A stretch of DNA of 29,905 nt, taken from NCBI GenBank assembly GCA_910578085.1, contig CAJTPM010000039.1:1-29905 (forward strand), given 5' to 3'. A model generated the notes under the pieces. The model saw only the letters and a program-made list of their open reading frames with translations. It was not told the origin of the DNA and made no database searches. Source of the stretch: an uncultured Lachnospiraceae bacterium (GTDB lineage: Bacteria > Bacillota > Clostridia > Lachnospirales > Lachnospiraceae). This document shows, piece after piece, positions 23,805 through 29,905 of this stretch; position 1 is the first letter of the stretch; each line of letters opens with the position of its first letter. The position numbers and the translations under genes were made by a program.

Positions 23805-23863
23805 ACCGCCACCTTTTACCTCTTTTCTCTTCTGATACAGTATGATTCAGCATCCCAAAAACA

Positions 23864-24526
23864 CTAGGATGTGGGCTTCCTGAGCGGACAGTCCGACAGG
23901 CTGATCCTGTCTTTTAACGTGTTCATCCCACAGTCGATCAGGTAATCCTGCAGGATTGGCAGAGACTGTGAGGAAGTGGGACCGATAATGATCTCTCCGA
24001 TCAATTCTGACATATGAAGTCCCAGCCTTCCGCACATTCTGTTCAGATCAAGCGGATAATACTTCTTGATCCGCCCGGCAGATACATGATATTTTGGCTC
24101 CACTGCAAATTCATTTAATACAAACGGGGAAATGACCAGTCTGCGCTCTTTCTCTCTGGCAAAGGAGGGGTGTTTAAAGGCCGCAGACTGGATCCACGCC
24201 TCATTCATGATCTCCCGCAGTTCCCGCTGCACCTCCGAAAACCTTCTCTCCGCCATCATCAGCTGATAAAATTCCTCCACAAGCCGATGCTCCCGCATAT
24301 CTTTCTGATAATACACTGTCTGTAATGACACGGCTCCGCCCGTCATCTTCTGCATCAGATTTTCATGGAAGGCAATGCAGACTCCCTGTCCCAGATGCCC
24401 GTACCGCTCCCACTGCGCCGCATCATCCCTGTATTTGGAAAAGCAGGCCGCATAGTATAATGATACAGCATATCTCTCCTCCTCCGCCTCAGTCTCCGCT
24501 TCTGCTTCTATGCACTCAGGATCAGA
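23864..24526 (-). pseudogene. 5'-truncated DUF2971 family gene
   Basis: Read on the minus strand from the in-frame stop at 24527-24529, the frame gives AVSLYYAACFSKYRDDAAQW, ERYGHLGQGVCIAF and later LIGEIIIGPTSSQSLPILQ. ACFS...D...W..YG..G.GVCI.F and E.IIGP are the DUF2971 signatures. The usual N-terminal ~60-70 residues (beginning with a YHY-type motif) are missing, and there is no ATG/GTG/TTG start before Met at 24355, which falls inside the domain. A low-complexity Glu/Ala stretch (EAEAETEAEEE) covers the break. The 163-residue ORF from 24355 would lack the core, so I treat the locus as decayed. Confidence 0.7.
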
Positions 24527-24860
24527 TCACACCCAAAGTTCCTTCCAAAGGAAGAAGCCATATATAAGTTCTGAAAAGTAAGACCTTCCTCCCCGGCTTT
24601 TATTATAAACTCAGGTATTTTATAAATTTCTGTCATTTCCGGCTTTCTTCCAAAACCACTTTCCTCTATTGTCCTTTCATAACTGATCTTTTTATTATCC
24701 TTATAGCACGAAATGACAAATTCATCTGCCTTTGTATCATCGCACACACCGATCAGTTTACCTGATCTGATAAATCCGGCCCTTCTACAATCACCCACTT
24801 ATCGGGAAATTTCTCAACAAGCTCATCCCATGTATAGAATTTCTCGTCTTTGATTACCAT
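24508..24860 (-). pseudogene. Frameshifted small gene of unknown function
   Basis: ATG at 24860 has a strong GGGAGG RBS and opens MVIKDEKFYTWDELVEKFPD, KWVIVEGPDLSDQVN, then stop. In the next frame the text continues GFIRSGKLIGVCDDTKADEF, VISCYKDNKKISYERT and so on to a stop at 24508. The two parts read as one ~115-residue protein broken by a frameshift near 24780-24795. A 96-residue ORF starting at 24798 exists but has no RBS. A sequencing error would give the same picture. Family not named, though the text resembles short conserved clostridial proteins. Its end overlaps the DUF2971 remnant. Confidence 0.6.
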
Positions 24861-25236
24861 ATAAAACCTCCCTGAAATATATCCGATTATAGACATATTT
24901 TCATCTATCTTTTATAATTCTATCATAACATCCGGCACCATAACCCGCAATACAAATCTTTATCCGGTTACTCTATACCCGTTATTTGCAAAAAACCGCT
25001 CTTTTCCGTAATCTTAAAATAGCCAAACACTTCTGCATGCTCTTTTTTGTATCAGGTTTAGCCTGATCAGATAATCATGATCCTGTTTCGTCAACAAGTA
25101 TTTTCAACTTCTTTGAATCATACAGCTTTCTCAGGCAGGATATATTCACTGTAACAGCCTCTTTTCAGGTATTGCATGCATTTTCACTCCTCTGATCCTC
25201 AGGCATTTTGATAACACACAAGCTCTGTACTTCTAT
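24861..25236. other. Gene-poor stretch with decayed short frames
   Basis: No gene can be supported. On the minus strand several short open pieces in different frames are interrupted by stops (for example one ending EVFGYFKITEKSGFLQITGI near 24975 and another reading LRKLYDSKKLKILVDETGS near 25085), which looks like an eroded coding region. A TATAAT at about 24882-24887 (minus) may be the -10 of the frameshifted gene. No clear terminator after the DeoR gene was found. Confidence 0.4.
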
Positions 25237-25980
25237 TCATGACACAACTGTCATATTCTCACATTCTTCATACCCCGCAGGCATCCTGTCCGTGAGGAAA
25301 TCCACACTGCCAAAGGATGCGAATGTCACCGAACTGACACGGTCGAACTTGGAACTGTCGCAGAGTACATAGCACTTTTTACACTGCCCCATGGCCGTGC
25401 GCTTGATCATCGCCTCCTCTGCGTCCGGCGTCGTACAGCCGGCTTTTCTGGATACGCTGTTTGAGCCGAAGAAACCTTTCGTAAAATGGTAACTCAAAAG
25501 CGTCTGCATGGCCTGACTTCCGATGACGGCCCCCGTGGACGCTTTCAGCTCGCCGCCCACCAGCAGCACTTTTCTCCCCAGCCCCGCGAGGCGCTGTGCA
25601 TGGGCAACCGCATTGGTTACGAAGTTCACATTGTCATGCTCAATGTAATCCAGCATGCAGGCTGTCGTTGTCCCTGCATCCAGATAGACAAAATCCCCGG
25701 GCTCAATCAGAGAAGCCGCATATTCCGCAATTTTCCTCTTCTCTTCCCTGTTAAACCCGCTCTTCTGGGCAACCGTATACTCATGAGCCGTCACCTTCTG
25801 TTCCAGGGCCACCGCTCCGCCGAACACCTTCACAAGCCTGCCCTCTCTGTCAAGCGCCGTGATATCCCGCCGGATCGTGGACTCCGATGCATCGAGCATC
25901 TCCTTCACCTCTGTCACCGTGACGCTCCCGCGCTCTTCTAAAAGCCCCAGCAATAAATCCTGTCTCTGTTTTGTCAGCAT
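25237..25980 (-). CDS. DeoR/GlpR-family transcriptional repressor
   Basis: 247 residues, typical length. The N-terminal winged helix (~1-55: RQDLLLGLLEERGSVTVTEV, then DASESTIRRDITALDREG) has the family recognition helix STIRRD. The C-terminal sugar-phosphate sensing domain (~75-235) contains YLDAGTTTACMLDYI, NFVTNAVAHAQRLA, VLLVGGELKASTGAVIG and VLCDSSKFDR. Such proteins bind operators in the absence of a phosphorylated sugar; next to 1-phosphofructokinase the expected inducer is fructose-1-phosphate (FruR role). It lies 139 nt downstream of the kinase gene, whereas fruR usually precedes fruK. Its RBS (GGGCGGGA) is only moderate. Confidence 0.9.
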   Translation of the reverse strand: MLTKQRQDLLLGLLEERGSVTVTEVKEMLDASESTIRRDITALDREGRLVKVFGGAVALEQKVTAHEYTVAQKSGFNREEKRKIAEYAASLIEPGDFVYLDAGTTTACMLDYIEHDNVNFVTNAVAHAQRLAGLGRKVLLVGGELKASTGAVIGSQAMQTLLSYHFTKGFFGSNSVSRKAGCTTPDAEEAMIKRTAMGQCKKCYVLCDSSKFDRVSSVTFASFGSVDFLTDRMPAGYEECENMTVVS

Positions 25981-26046
25981 AATTTTCCCGCCCTGTATCG
26001 CTTTCTATTTCTTTCACTAAATGACACCTGTTCAATCCACAACACA

Positions 26047-26109
26047 CTATGTGGCCTCACCCGCACCCCCGCAAACCATCCCATAACTGAAGGGATATAT
26101 CATATTCAT
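26047..26109 (-). CDS. Possible 20-residue ORF between the kinase and repressor genes
   Basis: ATG at 26109 (or 26103) follows GAGGAGGG, one of the best ribosome binding sites in the window, and reads MNMIYPFSYGMVCGGAGEAT to TAG. It begins 11 nt after the kinase stop. A genuine small peptide, a coupling ORF for the repressor, or a decayed gene start are all possible; no family can be judged at this length. Confidence 0.3.
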   Translation of the reverse strand: MNMIYPFSYGMVCGGAGEAT

Positions 26110-26119
26110 TGCCCTCCTC

Positions 26120-27031
26120 TTATCCCTTTTTCACCTGATCATATACTTGCAAAATCTCTTCCTTCGTTGCCAGATACTCTGAAAATGCGCTGGCACTTCC
26201 CGCAGCAAGGCCCATATGGAACGCATATTCATAATCCTCTTTCTCCATATAACCGGCCATAAAACCAGCCACCATGGAATCTCCCGCTCCCACGCCGTTG
26301 ATCAGTACCCCTTCCGGTGCCGGCGCCTCGTATACCTTTCCGTCCGCCGCTACAAGCACTGCTCCCTCTCCTGCCATGGAAACTAACACGTTCTGCGCCC
26401 CCCGTTCTTTCAGCTTTCCGGCGTAAGATATCACTTCGCTCCTGGTCCCTAACTCCACATCAAAGATTTCTCCCAGCTCATGATTATTTGGCTTGATCAG
26501 AAAGGGATGGTAAGGAAGCGCATTAAGTAACAGATCCTTCGTGGCATCTACCACGATACGGACATTTCTGTTATCGAGTCTCTCCATAATCTTCTGATAC
26601 GTGTTATCCGGCATGGACGCCGGTATGCTTCCCGACAGAAAAAGCACGTCGCCCTCTTCCAGTCTGCTAAGCTGTTCCATCAACATCTGCACTTTCTCTC
26701 TGCTGATCTTTGGCCCCTGTCCGTTGATCTCCGTGCCGTCGATGGACTGAAGCTTCAGATTGATCCTTGTAAACCCTTCCCCGATCCCGATGAAGCCGCT
26801 TTCCACACCCATTTCCGTAAGCCTTCTCACCACTTCATCACCGGTAAATCCCGCCACAAATCCAAGGGCTATGCTCGAAATACCCAGATTCTTCAGCACG
26901 ATCGATACATTGATCCCTTTTCCGCCCGGCAGCAGCAGCTCCGAATCGGTACGGTTCGTAAGCCCAGGCCTGAAATCTTCTACGGATACGATGTAGTCCA
27001 GTGATGGATTGAATGTCACTGTATAGATCAT
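26120..27031 (-). CDS. fruK: 1-phosphofructokinase (PfkB family)
   Basis: 303 residues, the standard length. MIYTVTFNPSLDYIVSV is the characteristic N-terminus of 1-phosphofructokinase/tagatose-6-phosphate kinases; LLPGGKGINVSIVLKNLG (33-50) is PfkB signature 1 and NGVGAGDSMVAGF (245-257) is signature 2, with catalytic Asp251. IKPNNHELGEIF (179-190) is the nucleotide-side motif. It converts fructose-1-phosphate to fructose-1,6-bisphosphate; tagatose-6-phosphate kinase (LacC) is the closest alternative. RBS AAGGAGGAG 7 nt from ATG. It is followed by the DeoR repressor; the fructose PTS gene fruA normally beside it is absent here. Confidence 0.9.
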   Translation of the reverse strand: MIYTVTFNPSLDYIVSVEDFRPGLTNRTDSELLLPGGKGINVSIVLKNLGISSIALGFVAGFTGDEVVRRLTEMGVESGFIGIGEGFTRINLKLQSIDGTEINGQGPKISREKVQMLMEQLSRLEEGDVLFLSGSIPASMPDNTYQKIMERLDNRNVRIVVDATKDLLLNALPYHPFLIKPNNHELGEIFDVELGTRSEVISYAGKLKERGAQNVLVSMAGEGAVLVAADGKVYEAPAPEGVLINGVGAGDSMVAGFMAGYMEKEDYEYAFHMGLAAGSASAFSEYLATKEEILQVYDQVKKG

Positions 27032-27065
27032 TCTTTGCTCTCCTCCTTGTTCTGCTTTTTATTTT

Positions 27066-27190
27066 TGTTTTGCTTGTTTTTGATTTTGTGAGTTTATTAT
27101 ATCGTCATATACAATCAAAATCAATCAAAACAATTCACAAAATTTTATCCTGGATTTTTTACTTTTACATAATTTTGATTTATTTTGATC
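27066..27190. promoter_or_regulatory. fruK promoter with repeated TTTTGATT motifs
   Basis: On the minus strand TTGATT (27119-27124), 17 nt, TATAAT (27096-27101) is a near-consensus promoter, ~65 nt upstream of the kinase start. TTTTGATT or close variants occur on both sides: at ~27078 and ~27173-27190 on the plus strand and twice in the -35 region on the minus strand. Repeated TGATT-type words at the promoter are the kind of operator used by DeoR-family repressors, so autoregulation by the neighbouring repressor is likely but unproven. Confidence 0.55.
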
Positions 27191-27372
27191 ATCTATGACC
27201 ATCTTATATAAAATGTGGATTTGATCACAGCTATTTCTGCTTTCCAGTAATTAAGCCAGAAAAACTTTCTCATCCTGCTCGTCTTGTAGTCGTGTACTGA
27301 TATATTCCTGTTTCTCAAAATCATTTGCCTGCATTTCCATGTGCTGTGCCAGTCTCACCTGGCAATGCCCCA
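27191..27372. other. Intergenic stretch between the permease and fruK
   Basis: No firm gene. One minus-strand frame at 27251-27340 encodes 29 hydrophilic residues (MEMQANDFEKQEYISTRLQD ...) and is open back to the permease stop at 27373, so it may be the tail of a lost gene. A weak hairpin, GCCAG/CTGGC near 27345-27362, follows the permease gene without a U-tract. Confidence 0.3.
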
Positions 27373-28197
27373 CTAGCTCTTCACCGCACCTGCCGTCATT
27401 CCGTCAATAATGTGTTTTTGAAGAATCAAATACAGGACTAACACCGGCAAAGTACACACGATAACGTTGGAGAATACCAGATTCCACTCACTGCTGTACC
27501 TTCCGAAAAAGGAATATATGGTCAGCGGAAGCGTGAAATGTTCATGGTCATTCAGGTAATAGAGCGCAACTCCAAACTCATTCCATACACTCATAAAATT
27601 CAGAATAAGCACGGTGACCGTAATCGGCTTTGCCAGTAGAAATATAATTTTGAAAAAAGTGTACAGAGCGCCGGTGCCATCTATACACGCGGCCTCATCC
27701 AGTTCCCTTGAAATACTTCGAAAATATCCCATGTACAGAAAGACCGAATAAGGCAGACTTGTTGCCGTCATGATAAGAATATATGCCAGAATTTTTTCCA
27801 TCTGCAGCTTCTGGGTAATAAAAAAGGTGGGAATGATCTGTACTGGCAAAATAATGCCCATAATGACAAACACTTTTAAAACCCCGGTGAACTTTGTCTT
27901 CCTCCGCTGAAGTACAAACCCTATCAGAGAGGCGCACAGAATAATCAGCGCAACTGAGGATACAGAAACAATAATGCTGTTGACAAAAGCGGTTCCTACC
28001 TTTGCCTGCCGGAACATATCCGTATAGTTTTCAATGATATTCCAGACCTTGGGCAGTCCAATTTCCAGAAGGGAAGATTCCTGCTTCGTCTTAAAACTGT
28101 TAATCACGACAAAATAGAGCGGCAAAAAGATAACCAGTGCCAAAAGCCAGAGAACTGCCGCCAAAATGCCCTTTTCTTTTTTCTCATCACAAATCAA
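27373..28197 (-). CDS. Sugar ABC transporter permease (CUT1, MalG type)
   Basis: 274 residues with six predicted transmembrane helices, the normal size of the second permease of carbohydrate ABC importers. The EAA loop that contacts the ATPase is present (SRELDEAACIDGTGALYTFF, KIIFLLAKP), and the C-terminus HIIDGMTAGAVKS is the usual MalG-type ending (GLTAGAVKG). It overlaps the upstream partner permease remnant by 11 nt, the classical malF-malG coupling. Because that partner is truncated and no solute-binding protein or ATPase is present in the window, this importer is probably not functional as encoded here. The sugar is unknown. Confidence 0.9.
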   Translation of the reverse strand: MICDEKKEKGILAAVLWLLALVIFLPLYFVVINSFKTKQESSLLEIGLPKVWNIIENYTDMFRQAKVGTAFVNSIIVSVSSVALIILCASLIGFVLQRRKTKFTGVLKVFVIMGIILPVQIIPTFFITQKLQMEKILAYILIMTATSLPYSVFLYMGYFRSISRELDEAACIDGTGALYTFFKIIFLLAKPITVTVLILNFMSVWNEFGVALYYLNDHEHFTLPLTIYSFFGRYSSEWNLVFSNVIVCTLPVLVLYLILQKHIIDGMTAGAVKS

Positions 28198-28399
28198 CCT
28201 CTTTTTTCGCTATGAACAGGTACAGCGGCAGCGCAAAAACCGCAACAACAATTACCAGCACAAAGCTTATGGCGCATCCTTCCCCCAGCCTTCCATTCCC
28301 AAAGGATTTGTACATCACTGTGCTGAAAACTTCCGATGCCGTACCAGGCCCGCCGTTTGTAGTCGCCTGTATCACAGGATCATCTTTTATTACATACAT
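28187..28399 (-). pseudogene. C-terminal fragment of the partner permease (MalF type)
   Basis: 70 codons. PVIQATTNGGPGTASEVFST followed by VMYKSFGNGRLGEGCAIS is the conserved region near the end of MalF-type permeases (TxGGPG...T/SE..S..MY..F), and LYLFIAKKEVDL is their C-terminus. The preceding ~220 residues, including the EAA loop and all but one or two transmembrane helices, are missing. The homology breaks off at about 28375-28390, immediately beside the stop of the 434-residue gene; the ATG at 28399 overlaps that stop as TAATG, probably by chance. Confidence 0.85.
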
Positions 28400-29703
28400 T
28401 ATCCATTTTTTATCTTAATGTTCGAGCCTGCCACCTCATAACTTACCTTGTAATCAGACAGTCCCTCCATTCCATGCGCCTGCGCATAATCATAAAGCAT
28501 CAGTATATCATCCTTTAGCTGCTCATATCTGCCATTACTCTCCTGCGAATTCAATAACTGGCACATTTTTTTAGGAAGTCCGCTGATATTCCCATTCCCA
28601 TCCATTGAAATATCATCCCATGAATACTGTCCCCCCGTTGCTTTTCCAAGAAAGTCTGAAATTTCTTTATAAGCATTGATTCGGTTAAACTCTGCTGTGC
28701 TATAATCCGATGCCTGCATATGGCAGTCCCATAGTTCATCCGAAAACTGTTCCTCCAGCACATCCGCCGCCTTACGCTTTTCTTCCTCAGAAAGTTCCCC
28801 GGTAACGGTTATCTTCCCATAGATATCCATCTCTATTAGATACTCTTTATCCTGTACGTCAATTCCCGCTTTTTCCAACGCCTCCTGTATTTTCGGAAAC
28901 AATATGTTCCTCAGTCTGCCATTGGCTGTGGCCCGCTCATAATCATGTAGGTTCGCAAAGATTTTCAGATAATTTTCTTCCCGCCCATCCAGGATTTCTC
29001 CGGATGCCTTTTTCTCCAACAACCCTTCCACACTTTCTGTACCCGTATATCGTTCATCTTCCGGGAGGAAATCATACTGCTCCCTGTGAAGTTTTTCAAT
29101 TTCGCTACTGTATTCCTGTCCCCCGTCCGCTTCCGTCTGTTTTTGGTATCTTTCTTCTGTGATGCGGATGCGGTAAGGCTGTTCTTTATCCGTATCTGCG
29201 TCCTCACCGGTGCGGTTTTCCACCCTGATAATATAACGGTCTGACCCGCTCCAATCCGGCAGGGTAATCTCCCTGCTGCCGTCCCCATGGTCTTTCGCTA
29301 TCCCTATCTGGTTTCCCTGCTTATCATAAATTACCAGATCATACTCACAGCCCTCCGGGATATTTTCCAGCCGGACTGTTACTTTTGTCCCTATGCCCAT
29401 CTTATCGTAAAAACTCTTTTGGGCATAGGAGAAGGAATAGCAGTCCACATCCCCGTTTGAATCCAGTTTCCCTTCCAGATAGCTGTCCCTGTTCTGCAAT
29501 AATATGCCTAAATCATATGTACTGAAATAACTGTCTACCCTGTCATCATATTTTGTTCTCTGTCGGTAGCTGTCATTCCTATTTTCACTGTTTTCTACCA
29601 GAACAGTCTGATCGTTCAGCTCCTTCATGGGAGAGGCGAATCCCCTGTTCCCATAATGGGATCCATTAACCAAAGGGCTGCTGATGTAATGTATATAGTT
29701 CAT
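28399..29703 (-). CDS. Protein of unknown function, 434 aa, with a PPC-like beta domain
   Basis: No signal peptide or membrane helix (starts MNYIHYISSPLVNGSHYGNR). Residues ~70-190 resemble a bacterial pre-peptidase C-terminal beta-sandwich: LEGKLDSNGDVDCYSFSYAQ, a strand-rich core with EGCEYDLVIYDKQGNQI, and DRYIIRVENRTGED. Residues ~200-434 are helical and charged, containing a repeated sort of statement found in Lachnospiraceae hypotheticals: GKITVTGELSEEEKRKAADV and DGNGNISGLPKKMCQLLNS. PPC domains usually occur in secreted proteins, so a non-Sec export route is conceivable. RBS AAGGAGAAG 8-9 nt upstream of ATG. Its stop falls exactly at the truncation of the ABC permease, suggesting that its arrival caused the deletion. 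Confidence 0.65.
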   Translation of the reverse strand: MNYIHYISSPLVNGSHYGNRGFASPMKELNDQTVLVENSENRNDSYRQRTKYDDRVDSYFSTYDLGILLQNRDSYLEGKLDSNGDVDCYSFSYAQKSFYDKMGIGTKVTVRLENIPEGCEYDLVIYDKQGNQIGIAKDHGDGSREITLPDWSGSDRYIIRVENRTGEDADTDKEQPYRIRITEERYQKQTEADGGQEYSSEIEKLHREQYDFLPEDERYTGTESVEGLLEKKASGEILDGREENYLKIFANLHDYERATANGRLRNILFPKIQEALEKAGIDVQDKEYLIEMDIYGKITVTGELSEEEKRKAADVLEEQFSDELWDCHMQASDYSTAEFNRINAYKEISDFLGKATGGQYSWDDISMDGNGNISGLPKKMCQLLNSQESNGRYEQLKDDILMLYDYAQAHGMEGLSDYKVSYEVAGSNIKIKNG

Positions 29704-29741
29704 TTCTAAATCTTCTCCTTCCCTTTATGTTCACCCACAAA

Positions 29742-29846
29742 TCAAAAATCCTCCCTGCTCCCCAATTCCCCAATCTGCCTGAATGACGGGATTGCCTGCC
29801 CTGCCTTGTCAAGCTGTAGCATATTAGGTATATTGTTATCCAGCAC
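29742..29846 (-). CDS. Possible 34-residue ORF upstream of the PPC-like protein gene
   Basis: GTG at 29846 has GGAG 8 nt upstream and gives MLDNNIPNMLQLDKAGQAIP, then FRQIGELGSREDF and stop (first residue Met by initiation). The frame is open back to a stop at 29868-29870. Composition looks protein-like, so it may be a small gene or the tail of a gene that has lost its start. A short palindrome, AGCACC-CTA-GGTGCT, at 29842-29856 overlaps the GTG. Confidence 0.3.
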   Translation of the reverse strand: MLDNNIPNMLQLDKAGQAIPSFRQIGELGSREDF

Positions 29847-29905
29847 CCTAGGTGCTCCAAGTCTTTCTTATATTCGTCAAATTAAATGAAGGTACTGGCT
29901 CATAT

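Noticed and set aside
25486..25941. Plus-strand frame of 151 codons opposite the DeoR repressor
   Set aside because: Shadow frame rich in His, Arg and Cys without RBS; the minus-strand gene has all DeoR-family motifs.
29666..29860. 64-codon minus-strand frame overlapping the start of the PPC-like gene
   Set aside because: Arg/Gly-rich composition, poor start context, and it overlaps a frame with a better RBS; the alternative frame at 29742-29846 looks more protein-like.

Overview
The window looks like a chromosomal segment of an anaerobic Firmicute, most likely a gut Lachnospiraceae/Clostridium cluster XIVa relative. The reasons are an [FeFe]-hydrogenase with HydF and HydG maturases, strong GGAGG ribosome binding sites, TTGACA/TATAAT-like promoters, and a very large DUF11/MucBP/InlB-repeat surface protein. 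No rRNA, tRNA or CRISPR array was seen. Almost everything is on the minus strand except a three-gene block at 21085-23156.

Layout. 1-350: tail of a transposase and unexplained inverted repeats. 375-2203: hypothetical protein, BTAD-type transcriptional regulator and a small ORF upstream of it. 2208-3440: a lone tyrosine recombinase bracketed by two near-palindromic 27-bp sites that share an identical 7-nt spacer in inverted orientation. This has the architecture of a self-contained DNA inversion switch or a one-gene mobile element. 3533-9294: hydrogen-metabolism operon, read hydG - small ORF - alpha/beta hydrolase - hydF - group B-like [FeFe] hydrogenase; hydE is not in the window. HydF carries a tandem 12-residue repeat insertion. 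9313-12026: LysE-type exporter with a cytidylate-kinase-like protein, GNAT acetyltransferase and single-domain EamA transporter. The EamA gene sits behind what appears to be a decayed copy of the cytidylate-kinase-like promoter and start codon region.

12041-20641: surface operon, made of a 2698-residue exported protein (signal peptide, proline/glycine repeats, three InlB-type repeats, a SHIRT-like domain, six DUF11-like domains, MucBP-like domains, C-terminal membrane anchor without LPXTG) followed by two small single-pass membrane proteins. The small proteins have the same topology and a similar charged cytoplasmic tail as the big protein's end. Divergent from it (21085-23156) is a membrane protein with a degenerate GGDEF domain, an ECF-like sigma factor and an overlapping membrane protein that is a candidate anti-sigma factor. 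A signal peptidase I follows convergently. I infer that this cluster may be a regulated cell-surface system.

23864-24860 holds two decayed genes: a 5'-truncated DUF2971 gene and a frameshifted small gene. 25237-27031 is 1-phosphofructokinase with a DeoR-family repressor, with repeated TTTTGATT motifs around its promoter; the fructose PTS transporter is absent. 27373-29703 contains a complete CUT1 sugar ABC permease, the last ~65 residues of its partner permease, and a 434-residue protein of unknown function that abuts the truncation point.
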